Shown here in pieces: positions 8,392 through 19,468 of a stretch of 64,000 bases of DNA. The stretch spans positions 143,359 to 207,358 of the forward strand of contig NZ_VSST01000056.1 in assembly GCF_019402665.1 (NCBI RefSeq). Direction: 5' to 3'. Source of the stretch: Bradyrhizobium canariense. GTDB lineage: Bacteria; Pseudomonadota; Alphaproteobacteria; Rhizobiales; Xanthobacteraceae. The notes below the pieces were generated by a model. The model saw nothing but the letters and a program-made list of their open reading frames with translations. It was not told the DNA's origin and ran no database searches. Each line of letters opens with the position of its first letter. Position 1 is the first letter of the stretch. Made by a program: the position numbers and the translations under genes.

Positions 8392-9225
8392 TTACTTCTT
8401 CCGCTTGTGGCGGCTTAGGAGAATGAATTTGTTGGTCGACTTGTTCGAGCGGGTCTTCTTGCCCTTGGTCGGCTTGCCCCACGGAGTAACCGGGTGGCGA
8501 CCGCCCGAGGTACGACCTTCACCACCGCCGTGCGGATGGTCGATCGGGTTCATGGAAACGCCGCGGTTGTGCGGCTTGCGGCCCAGCCAACGGTTGCGGC
8601 CGGCCTTGCCGATCGACGTGTTCATGTGATCCGGGTTCGACACCGCGCCAATCGTGGCGCGGCAACGGCCGTGCACCAGGCGCTGTTCGCCCGAGTTCAG
8701 GCGGACGATCACGTAGTCCTGGTCGCGACCGACGAGCTGGGCGTAGGTGCCCGCGGAACGGGCGAGCTGGCCGCCCTTCCCGATCTTGACCTCGATGTTG
8801 TGGATGATCGTGCCGACCGGCATGTTGCCGAGCGGCATGACATTGCCCGGCTTCACGTCGACGTAGTTGCCGGCGACGACGGAATCACCGACGGCCAAAC
8901 GCTGCGGCGCCAGGATATAGGCCTGGGTGCCGTCTTCGTACTTGACCAGCGCGATGAAGGCGGTGCGGTTCGGATCGTATTCCAGCCGCTCGACCGTCGC
9001 GGGCGCATCGACCTTGTCACGCTTGAAATCGACCGTACGCAACGTCCGCTTATGACCGCCGCCGCGGAAGCGCACGGTGATGCGACCGGTGTTGTTGCGG
9101 CCGCCAGAGGAGTGCTTACCTTCGGTGAGCGCCTTGACCGGCTTGCCCTTGTAGAGGGCCGAACGATCGACCATGACCAGCTGGCGCTGGCCCGGCGTCG
9201 TGGGATTGAATGTCTTCAGTGCCAT
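8392..9225 (-). CDS. rplB: 50S ribosomal protein L2
   Basis: L2 is a highly conserved large-subunit protein needed for subunit association and peptidyl-transferase function. The 277-residue product has the N-terminal OB-like and C-terminal SH3-like domains. It carries the conserved DHPHGGGEG stretch, including the His linked to activity (near residue 230), and ends in a basic tail. It follows rplW in the S10 operon. Confidence 0.98.
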   Translation of the reverse strand: MALKTFNPTTPGQRQLVMVDRSALYKGKPVKALTEGKHSSGGRNNTGRITVRFRGGGHKRTLRTVDFKRDKVDAPATVERLEYDPNRTAFIALVKYEDGTQAYILAPQRLAVGDSVVAGNYVDVKPGNVMPLGNMPVGTIIHNIEVKIGKGGQLARSAGTYAQLVGRDQDYVIVRLNSGEQRLVHGRCRATIGAVSNPDHMNTSIGKAGRNRWLGRKPHNRGVSMNPIDHPHGGGEGRTSGGRHPVTPWGKPTKGKKTRSNKSTNKFILLSRHKRKK

Positions 9226-9237
9226 CGTCGTACGACC

Positions 9238-9540
9238 TTACAGACCGGTGGTCACGTCGATCCGGTGACCCTCTTCGAGAGTCACGATCGCGCGCTTGGA
9301 GTTCGACTGCGAGCCGAGATTGCCGCGGAAGATCTTGGTCTTGCCCTTGCGGACCAGCGTGTTGACACTCTTGACCTTGACGTCGAACAGCTTCTCGATC
9401 GCTTCCTTGATCTGCGGCTTGGTCGCCTTTGCGGCCACCTTGAACAGCACCTTGTTGTGCTCCGAGGCGATCGTGGCCTTTTCGGTCACGACCGGCGACA
9501 GGATCACGTCGTAGTGGCGAGGCTCGATGTTCTTCGTCAT
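9238..9540 (-). CDS. rplW: 50S ribosomal protein L23
   Basis: L23 sits at the tunnel exit and docks trigger factor and SRP. The 100-residue product has the family core (ILSPVVTEKAT; LFDVKVKSVNTLVRKGKTK). Its ATG overlaps the rplD stop by 4 nt (ATGA), which indicates translational coupling. The length is standard. Confidence 0.97.
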   Translation of the reverse strand: MTKNIEPRHYDVILSPVVTEKATIASEHNKVLFKVAAKATKPQIKEAIEKLFDVKVKSVNTLVRKGKTKIFRGNLGSQSNSKRAIVTLEEGHRIDVTTGL

Positions 9541-10157
9541 TTGAAGCGCGCCTCCAGCGCATCGATGGCGGCCTTGGTCAGAACAAGCTTCCGACGGCGC
9601 AGGATATCATAGACGTTGATGCCCTGGATCGGCAGCACGTCCATGTTCGGGATGTTGCGGGCTGCAGCGGCGAAGCCGTTGTTGAGCTCGGCGCCGTCGA
9701 TGATCAGCGCGTTGGTCAAACCCAGACCGGAGAAATGACCGAGCAGCGCCTTGGTCTTGGCAGCTTCCAGCGCTGCCTTGTCGATCACGATGAGATCGCC
9801 GTCCTTGGCCTTGGCCGAGAGCGCATGCTTGAGGGCGAGCGCACGGACCTTCTTCGGCAGGTCGGTGGCGTGCGAACGCACCACCGGACCGAAGGCACGG
9901 CCACCGCCGCGGAACTGCGGCACGCGAGCCGAGCCGTGACGAGCACCACCGGTGCCCTTCTGCTTGTACATCTTCTTGCCGGTGCGCCAGATCTCGGCGC
10001 GGCCCTTGGCCTTGTGCGTACCGGCCTGGCGCTTGTTGAGCTGCCACTGCACGCAACGTGCAATGATGTCCTGGCGCGGCTCGAGGCCGAAAATGGTGTC
10101 GGAAAGCTGGACCGAGCCGGCTTCCTTACCTTCGAGGGTCGTGACCTTCAATTCCAT
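9537..10157 (-). CDS. rplD: 50S ribosomal protein L4
   Basis: L4 is an early-assembly protein whose loop reaches the exit tunnel; in E. coli it also regulates the S10 operon. The start MELKVTTLEGKEAG at 10157 gives 206 residues, the normal length; a further 15 in-frame upstream residues are Arg-rich and overlap rplC. The tunnel loop contains KKMYKQKGTGGARHGSARVP, with no obvious macrolide-resistance change. Confidence 0.97.
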   Translation of the reverse strand: MELKVTTLEGKEAGSVQLSDTIFGLEPRQDIIARCVQWQLNKRQAGTHKAKGRAEIWRTGKKMYKQKGTGGARHGSARVPQFRGGGRAFGPVVRSHATDLPKKVRALALKHALSAKAKDGDLIVIDKAALEAAKTKALLGHFSGLGLTNALIIDGAELNNGFAAAARNIPNMDVLPIQGINVYDILRRRKLVLTKAAIDALEARFK

Positions 10158-10158
10158 C

Positions 10159-10872
10159 TCACGCCTCCTGCGCAGCCGGAGCAGCGTCCGCTTCGCCAGC
10201 AACCTTGAACTTGCCGGGCTTCGGAGCTTCCTTCGGCAGCGGCTTCTTGACGGCGTCGCGCACGCGGATCCAGCCGCCCTTGGAACCGGGAACGGCGCCT
10301 TCGACGAGGATCAGACCGCGCTCGACATCGAGCTGAACGACACGAAGGTTGAGCGTGGTGATGCGGTCGACGCCCATGTGACCGGGCATCTTCTTGTTCT
10401 TCCAGGTCTTGCCCGGATCCTGACGGCCACCGGTCGAACCGATCGAACGGTGCGAGACCGAGACGCCGTGAGTGGCGCGCAGACCGCCGAAGTTCCAGCG
10501 CTTCATACCGCCGGCAAAACCCTTACCGACCGAAGTACCGGTGACGTCGACGAACTGACCGACGACAAAGTGGTCGGCCAGGATCTCGGCACCGACGGGG
10601 ATCATCTGATCCGCGGAGACGCGGAATTCCTCGACCTGCCGCTTCGGCTCGACCTTGGCGACCGCGAACTGGCCGCGCTCCGCCTTGGGCATGTACACGG
10701 TCTTGCGGCTGCCAGAACCAAGCTGGAGCGCGACATAACCGTTTTTCTCTTCGGTGCGGTGGCCTACGACCTGGCAATTGCCGAGCTTCAGCACGGTCAC
10801 GGGGATATGTTCGCCGGCCTCTGTAAAGACCCGCGTCATCCCGACCTTTTGTGCGATCACTCCGGAGCGCAT
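10159..10872 (-). CDS. rplC: 50S ribosomal protein L3
   Basis: L3 reaches the peptidyl-transferase centre through its extended loop. The 237-residue product begins MRSGVIAQKVGMTRVFTEAG and has the central glycine-rich extension (GFAGGMKRWNFGGLRATHG) and the KKMPGHMG motif. The C-terminus ends in an Ala/Glu-rich tail usual in rhizobia. It is 53 nt after rpsJ and 1 nt before rplD. Confidence 0.97.
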   Translation of the reverse strand: MRSGVIAQKVGMTRVFTEAGEHIPVTVLKLGNCQVVGHRTEEKNGYVALQLGSGSRKTVYMPKAERGQFAVAKVEPKRQVEEFRVSADQMIPVGAEILADHFVVGQFVDVTGTSVGKGFAGGMKRWNFGGLRATHGVSVSHRSIGSTGGRQDPGKTWKNKKMPGHMGVDRITTLNLRVVQLDVERGLILVEGAVPGSKGGWIRVRDAVKKPLPKEAPKPGKFKVAGEADAAPAAQEA

Positions 10873-10925
10873 CGGCGTGCTTCCTGTTCTTTCTGTCCGC
10901 TAGTGGCGAACGTGATCCAAAAATC

Positions 10926-11234
10926 TTAGAGCTTGATCTCGACGTCGACACCGGCGGCCAGGTCGAGCTTCATCAAAGCATCGACGGTCTGCGGGGTCGG
11001 GTCGACGATGTCGAGCAGGCGCTTGTGAGTGCGCATCTCGAACTGCTCGCGGCTCTTCTTGTCGACGTGCGGCGAACGGTTGACGGTGAACTTCTCGATG
11101 CGGGTGGGCAGCGGAATGGGTCCGCGGACCTGCGCGCCGGTGCGCTTCGCCGTGTTCACGATCTCGCGGGTCGACGTATCGAGGATACGATGGTCGAACG
11201 CCTTGAGACGGATGCGAATATTTTGGCCGTTCAT
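10926..11234 (-). CDS. rpsJ: 30S ribosomal protein S10 (NusE)
   Basis: S10 is a small-subunit head protein and, as NusE, a partner of NusB and NusG in transcription antitermination. The 102-residue product carries the signature motif [20 protein letters not shown] near residues 37-56. It opens the S10 operon and lies 82 nt after tuf, behind an inverted repeat. Confidence 0.97.
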
Positions 11235-11259
11235 TGCCGTGGTCTTTCTTCAGTGGGGT

Positions 11260-11299
11260 GGCGAATAGCGAATAGCGAATGTCACATTCGCTATTCGCC
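11260..11299. repeat. Perfect inverted repeat built of GCGAATA units (tuf-rpsJ gap)
   Basis: The tuf-rpsJ gap holds GCGAATA units in direct and inverted order. The arms GCGAATAGCGAAT and ATTCGCTATTCGC can pair over about 15 bp around a 3-nt centre, and one unit is repeated in tandem. There is no T-run, so it is not a classical terminator. It looks like an intergenic repeat, and its position suggests a role at the str-S10 boundary. Confidence 0.7.
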
Positions 11300-11316
11300 G
11301 ATCCCTATTCTCGTAA

Positions 11317-12507
<1,191 letters not shown>

Positions 12508-12547
12508 TTGACTCTCCGTTCAATCGTCAGTTCGAGACCGACGACAA

Positions 12548-14620
<2,073 letters not shown>

Positions 14621-14650
14621 GGAGTGTTCCTTAGATTCCGTGTGTCGCCG

Positions 14651-15121
14651 TTACCAGCGATAGTGCGAGAAGGCGCGGTTGGCTTCCGCCATCCGGTGCA
14701 CGTCTTCGCGCTTCTTGACGGCGTTACCCCGGTTGTTCGACGCGTCCAGGAGCTCCGCAGAGAGCCGCTCGGTCATCGTCTTCTCGTTGCGGTCACGCGC
14801 AGCCGAGATCAACCAGCGAATGCCCAGCGCCTGACGGCGCACCGAGCGAACTTCGACCGGAACCTGATAGGTCGCGCCGCCGACGCGGCGGGAGCGCACT
14901 TCGATCGTCGGCATGACGTTCTCGAGTGCCTGCTCGAACACGCCGAGCGGGTTCTGCTTGGTCTTGCTTTCGATGAGGCCGAACGCGCCGTAGACGATGC
15001 CTTCGGCGACCGACTTCTTTCCGGCGTACATCACCGAATTCATGAACTTCGTAACGATGATATTCCCGAACTTCGGATCGGGAAGGACTTCGCGCTTTTC
15101 GGCAGAATGGCGACGAGACAT
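14651..15121 (-). CDS. rpsG: 30S ribosomal protein S7
   Basis: S7 initiates assembly of the 16S 3' domain and lies near the mRNA exit. The 156-residue product starts MSRRHSAEKREVLPDPKFGN and contains the conserved AFGLIESKTKQNPLGVFEQA and VEVRSRRVGGATYQVP regions. The length is standard. It lies 15 nt after rpsL. Confidence 0.97.
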   Translation of the reverse strand: MSRRHSAEKREVLPDPKFGNIIVTKFMNSVMYAGKKSVAEGIVYGAFGLIESKTKQNPLGVFEQALENVMPTIEVRSRRVGGATYQVPVEVRSVRRQALGIRWLISAARDRNEKTMTERLSAELLDASNNRGNAVKKREDVHRMAEANRAFSHYRW

Positions 15122-15136
15122 GGACCTGGTTCCCGC

Positions 15137-15508
15137 TTACTTCGGACGCTTGGCGCCGTACTTCGAACGACGCTGCTTACGGTTCTTGACGCCCTGGGTA
15201 TCCAGAACGCCGCGGAGGATGTGGTAGCGCACGCCGGGCAAGTCCTTGACGCGACCGCCGCGGATCATGACCACCGAGTGCTCCTGGAGGTTATGGCCCT
15301 CACCGGGGATGTAGCCGATCACCTCGAAGCCGTTGGTCAGGCGCACCTTGGCAACCTTACGAAGCGCCGAGTTCGGCTTCCTCGGGGTCGTGGTGTAAAC
15401 GCGCGTGCAAACACCGCGCTTCTGCGGCGACTGCTGCAGCGCCGGCACCTTCTTGCGCGACTTCTGCACTTCCCGCGGTTGAGCGATCAGCTGGTTGATC
15501 GTCGGCAT
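15137..15508 (-). CDS. rpsL: 30S ribosomal protein S12 with Arg43
   Basis: S12 controls decoding accuracy and is the classical streptomycin-resistance locus. The 123-residue product is otherwise typical, with TTTP(R)KPNSALRK, GEGHNLQEHS and GGRVKDLPG motifs. Codon 43 (15380-15382, AGG on the minus strand) encodes Arg where nearly all streptomycin-sensitive bacteria have Lys (AAG). K43R is a well-known streptomycin-resistance substitution. Lys88 in the RVKDLPG loop is unchanged. rpsL is the first gene of the str operon. Confidence 0.97.
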   Translation of the reverse strand: MPTINQLIAQPREVQKSRKKVPALQQSPQKRGVCTRVYTTTPRKPNSALRKVAKVRLTNGFEVIGYIPGEGHNLQEHSVVMIRGGRVKDLPGVRYHILRGVLDTQGVKNRKQRRSKYGAKRPK

Positions 15509-16148
15509 CCTGGCATTACCCTTTGTGTTCTGCCGCGGCCCGTCACCGGGTCCGCAAATTCTTTCGAGCTACCCGCCCGACGAGGCCACCTTGCGCGGAA
15601 CAATCCGCACAAAGCGAAATCGCGCCAACCACCCATTAACGGGCGGAAAGCGCTTCGACGCCACAGAGGACCGCAGTAGTTGAACCGGTCAGCTTGAAGC
15701 TGCGGTCCGCGCACCGAGGTCATGCATCCGAATTCGATCTCGAGAGAACATGCTCACGAGACCTAAAATCGCACTGGCATTGCCTAGCTATGATCGACAG
15801 CGTTTGAGCGGCATTCGTCGAGGTTGGTGCCTGTCTTGGTGATCCCAGGGGATCAAACAGGTGGCCCGTTCCGACGTTGGCGATGCTCACCGCCTGTCGT
15901 TAAGTGAGGGGGTTCTATAAGTGGGAGTCGGTCAAGTCAAGGCGAAACGTCAGTCAGAAGCGCTTCCCGCGCCTGCCGAAATCGCTTCCTGGGCCGCTCG
16001 CTGCGCCTTCGCGACATGGAAATGAAGAGCGCGTTCCGCCACCTCGAATCCAATTTATACCCGGGTTAAATATACTTTTATGACCTTTGGCTAAGGCTTT
16101 CTTTCCTGTTGGGGCGCCAATGTACCGCCTTGGGCAGGGATTGGCACC
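15509..16148. other. 640-nt divergent intergenic region (str operon leader and promoter)
   Basis: No gene is seen. The region separates rpsL (leftward) from a flavoprotein gene (rightward). It holds the candidate str promoter at 15914-15941, which implies a leader of about 400 nt. It also contains a small palindrome near 15843-15856. The rightward part (about 16035-16100) is AT-rich and may carry the other promoter, but no clear -35/-10 pair was identified. Confidence 0.6.
15914..15941 (-). promoter_or_regulatory. Candidate sigma-70 promoter for the str operon
   Basis: On the minus strand CTTGAC (15941-15936) and TATAGA (15919-15914) are separated by 16 nt, matching alphaproteobacterial housekeeping promoters. 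Transcription would start near 15907 and run into rpsL, leaving a leader of about 400 nt. No experimental start is known from the sequence. Confidence 0.6.
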
Positions 16149-17387
16149 ATGCGGTACACCGACATTGCCATTATCGGCGGGGGATTGTCCGGCTCGACCG
16201 CCGCCGCGATGCTCGGCCGTAGCGGCATTTCGACCATCCTGATCGATCCGCATGAGAGCTATTCTGCGGACTTTCGAGTCGAAAAACTCAGCGGCCACGT
16301 GCAGGTCGGGCGATTCTTGCAGACGGGAATCGCCGAATCGGTGCTGCGCCGCGCGACCTTTGTGGGTGAGAACTGGATCGCGCGCTTTGGCCGCCTTCTC
16401 GACAAGGCGCCAAGCCGGCAGTTCAACATCCTCTACGATTCCCTCGTCAACGCTGTCCGCGACGAAATTCCTGCCGGTGTCGAGCGCGTCTGCGCCAAGG
16501 CCGTCTCGGTCGAGACAAGTACGGAGCGGCAGAAGGTCACTCTGTCCAACGACGAGATGGTCTCCGCCCGACTGGTCGTGCTCGCCAACGGACTCAATGT
16601 CGGCCTGCGCCACCAGCTGGGAATCGCCCGAAAAGTCGTCAGTGCCTGCCATTCGATTTCGATCGGGTTCGACGTGGTGCCCGCGGGACGGGACTCGTTC
16701 GACTTCCCGGCGCTGACCTATTTCTCGGAACGGCCGAGCGACCGCATCCCCTATCTCACGCTTTTTCCGATCGGGACGCGGATGCGCGCCAATCTGTTCG
16801 TCTACCGCAGCTTCGACGATCCCTGGCTGGTTGAGCTGCGCCGCGCGCCCGCCGAGACGTTGAACGCCGCGCTGCCACGGCTCAAGCGCATCACCGGACG
16901 ATTCGACATTCCCGGTGAGCTGAAAATCCGCCCGGTCGATCTCTATGTGAACGATGCCAGCGGCCAACCCGGCCTCGTGCTGGTGGGCGATGCCTTCTCG
17001 ACCTCCTGCCCTGCCGCCGGCACCGGCTGCGACAAGGTCTTCACCGACGTCGAGCGGCTCTGCAACCTCTACATCCCGCAGTGGCTGGCCTCCGACGGGA
17101 TGGATACAAGCAAGATCGCCACCTTCTACGCAGATCCGGTCAAGCGGGCGTGCGACGATTGGTCGGCGGCGAAGGCGTTCGACTTCCGCTCGGTCTCGAT
17201 TGCGACGAGCCCCTATTGGACGGCGCAGCGCTGGGGACGCTTCATTGCCTGGTCGGTTCAGGGGCTATTGCGGCCGCTTGGAGGAGCCTTCGATCTGGAG
17301 CCGAACTTCCTCGGTCACTCCTCCTCATCGTCCTCGTCGAGGTCGTCTTCATCCTCGTCGTCATCGTCGCTGTCCTCGTCGACGTGA
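16149..17387 (+). CDS. FAD-dependent oxidoreductase (monooxygenase/halogenase-like fold)
   Basis: This is a flavoprotein with an N-terminal Rossmann FAD site (residues 8-15, IIGGGLSG) and a second FAD-binding segment near residue 278 (LVLVGDAF), the layout of p-hydroxybenzoate-hydroxylase-like enzymes and tryptophan-halogenase relatives. The substrate is unknown. Up to about residue 390 it looks like a normal protein. The last 22 residues are almost all Ser and are encoded opposite the acidic tail of the convergent ABC transporter, overlapping it by 73 nt. The family core probably ends before this tail. It stands alone on the plus strand, divergent from the str operon. Confidence 0.8.
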   Translation: MRYTDIAIIGGGLSGSTAAAMLGRSGISTILIDPHESYSADFRVEKLSGHVQVGRFLQTGIAESVLRRATFVGENWIARFGRLLDKAPSRQFNILYDSLVNAVRDEIPAGVERVCAKAVSVETSTERQKVTLSNDEMVSARLVVLANGLNVGLRHQLGIARKVVSACHSISIGFDVVPAGRDSFDFPALTYFSERPSDRIPYLTLFPIGTRMRANLFVYRSFDDPWLVELRRAPAETLNAALPRLKRITGRFDIPGELKIRPVDLYVNDASGQPGLVLVGDAFSTSCPAAGTGCDKVFTDVERLCNLYIPQWLASDGMDTSKIATFYADPVKRACDDWSAAKAFDFRSVSIATSPYWTAQRWGRFIAWSVQGLLRPLGGAFDLEPNFLGHSSSSSSSRSSSSSSSSSLSSST

Positions 17388-19336
17388 GCCGGCGCGCCAT
17401 GCGGTTGATGGATCTGGTCGTTCCACAGCTTGCGATAGGTGCCGTTTTTGGCGAGCAGCTCGGCATGCGAGCCGCGCTCGATCGCCCTGCCCCCTGAAAT
17501 CACGATGATCTCGTCCATCTCGACCACCGAGGTCAGGCGGTGGGTCGACCAGATCATGGTGCGGCCCTTGGCAACCTTCAGCAGCGTGCGGTTGATTGCG
17601 GCTTCCGTGGTCTGGTCGAGCGCCGAAGTGGCTTCGTCCAGCAGCAGCACGGAGGGATTACGGATGACCGCGCGCGCGATCGCAATGCGCTGGCGCTGGC
17701 CGCCCGACAAGGTATCGCCGCGCTCGCCCACCGGCGTGTCGTATCGCTGCGGCAGGCTCATGATGTAGCGGTGGATCTCGGCCTTCTTGGCCGCCTCCTC
17801 CACCTCCTCGTCGGTCGCGCCCTCCTTGCCGAGCCGTATGTTCTCCCGGATCGACATGTTGAACAGCATGTTCTCCTGGAACACCACCGCCATGCTCCGG
17901 CGCAGCGAATCCAGCGTCACCTTGCGGACGTCGACGCCGTCGATGGTGACCCGCCCCTCGTCCGGCACATAGAGCCGCAGGATCAGATTCAGCAGCGTGC
18001 TTTTGCCGGAGCCCGAGGGACCGACGACGGCAATGCGCTTGCCGACATTGAGCTTGAGGCTGAGATTGTCCAGCACCGGCGTCTGGCTGCCTTCGTACTG
18101 GAACGTCACGTGGTCGAAGGTGATGTCGTTGGTGATGCGGGGCAGATCGGGCGCGCCGGCACGATCGGCGCTGCGCGTGGGCTCGTCGAGCAGCTCCTGC
18201 ATGTGACGAATCGCGGCTGCCGAGGAGATCGACACGGGGATGAAGTGCATCACATGGGCGATGTTGTAGGACACCTCCCAGAACGCGCTCTCGAAGGTGA
18301 CGAAGGTGCCGATGGTGATCTGACCCTTTGTCGCCAGATATGCGCCGATCGCGAGCACGACGAGATGCAAGAGCAGCACCGAGATGGTGACCGTCCGCTC
18401 TACCATGGTCGACAGGAACGCCGCCGAGGCCATCCTGTTTCGCGTCTCGTCGTTGCGAAAGGTGAAGAAGCCGAGCATCCGGCGTTGCAGGCTGAACGCC
18501 TTGATCACGGCCTGCGCCGCCACGTTCTCCTGCACCATGCCAAGCAGCGCGGACTCATTGAGCTTCTGCTCGTAATTCGCCTGAACGGCCTTCGGCGTCA
18601 GCATGCGGGGACCGATCAGCGTGATCGGGAACACCAGCAGCGCAACCGCCGCGAGCTGCCAGTTCAGGAACACCATGAGGATGATTCCCGCGATCAACTC
18701 CAGGAACGGCAATGCCGCGCTGTTGGCGAAGGTCTTGACCGAGCCCTCGAAGGCCGCGAGGTCAACGGAGAAGCGCGACAGGATCTCGCCGCGCTTGGTG
18801 CGGCCGAAATAGGCCGCCGGCAGGTCCTGGACGTGCCCGAACAGCCGTTTGCGGACGTCGGAGATGATGCACGCCGCGAGCCGCGCATCCCAGCGCTCGT
18901 ACCAGACCGCGACGATCGAGGTGAAGATGCCCGCGACCGCGAGCACGCCGAGGATCTTGTACAGCGCCTGGAAATCCTCCTCGCCGAGCGCGTCGTCGAT
19001 CAGGTACTTCAGGCTGAGCGGCATGATGACGTTGAATAGCGTCTCGACGAAGACGCCAAACGCCACGAAGGACAGCATCTGCTTGTAATTGACCAGGAAG
19101 GGTTTGACGAAGCCCAGGATAGTCGCGAGCGCGCCGGCGGCCTCGCGCGCGGTAAAGACGACGAGGTCCTCGTCCTCATCGTCGTCATCGAGCTCCAGCC
19201 CGCCATCCTCCTCGTCTTCATCGTCCTCGTCGTCTTCGAGGTCCGGCTTGGCGATAGGGACGAGCTTATCGTCGAGCTCGGCCGCCTCTTCCGCGGCGAG
19301 CTTCTGTTTGTCGGGCGGGAGGGGCTTGGACGCCAT
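17315..19336 (-). CDS. ABC transporter, fused permease and ATPase, with acidic N- and C-terminal tails
   Basis: This 673-residue protein is a half-size exporter. It has an acidic N-terminal region (about residues 34-62, nearly all Asp/Glu), a six-helix membrane domain (about 75-360) and an ATPase domain with Walker A GPSGSGKST (about 437-445), the signature LSGGQ (about 541), Walker B VLLLDEATSALD (about 565) and the H-loop STHRLT. The C-terminus is a second Asp/Glu run of about 20 residues. Its substrate cannot be told from sequence. Both neighbours are flavoproteins, so export of a modified small molecule or lipid is one idea. Its 3' end overlaps the convergent flavoprotein gene. Confidence 0.9.
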   Translation of the reverse strand: MASKPLPPDKQKLAAEEAAELDDKLVPIAKPDLEDDEDDEDEEDGGLELDDDDEDEDLVVFTAREAAGALATILGFVKPFLVNYKQMLSFVAFGVFVETLFNVIMPLSLKYLIDDALGEEDFQALYKILGVLAVAGIFTSIVAVWYERWDARLAACIISDVRKRLFGHVQDLPAAYFGRTKRGEILSRFSVDLAAFEGSVKTFANSAALPFLELIAGIILMVFLNWQLAAVALLVFPITLIGPRMLTPKAVQANYEQKLNESALLGMVQENVAAQAVIKAFSLQRRMLGFFTFRNDETRNRMASAAFLSTMVERTVTISVLLLHLVVLAIGAYLATKGQITIGTFVTFESAFWEVSYNIAHVMHFIPVSISSAAAIRHMQELLDEPTRSADRAGAPDLPRITNDITFDHVTFQYEGSQTPVLDNLSLKLNVGKRIAVVGPSGSGKSTLLNLILRLYVPDEGRVTIDGVDVRKVTLDSLRRSMAVVFQENMLFNMSIRENIRLGKEGATDEEVEEAAKKAEIHRYIMSLPQRYDTPVGERGDTLSGGQRQRIAIARAVIRNPSVLLLDEATSALDQTTEAAINRTLLKVAKGRTMIWSTHRLTSVVEMDEIIVISGGRAIERGSHAELLAKNGTYRKLWNDQIHQPHGAPAHVDEDSDDDDEDEDDLDEDDEEE

Positions 19337-19468
19337 GAAACCAACCGATGCTGACGGCCGGCATGACCGCAGAGAAAGAAGGAAATAGCGGAAACCGCTA
19401 TTGCATCGATTCTATGCGATCAGGATGAATTCGGCAAAACAATTGGCGAAGGCGTCCGCTTCAGGCGG

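Noticed and set aside
9537..10157. Possible macrolide-resistance changes in L4, and in L22 at 7704-8090
   Set aside because: The tunnel loops look like normal family sequences with no deletions.
16037..16967. Minus-strand open frame opposite the flavoprotein
   Set aside because: No motif, and it is antisense to a gene with two FAD signatures.
17540..19039. Plus-strand open frame opposite the ABC transporter
   Set aside because: Antisense shadow with no recognisable domain; the minus-strand gene has all ABC motifs.
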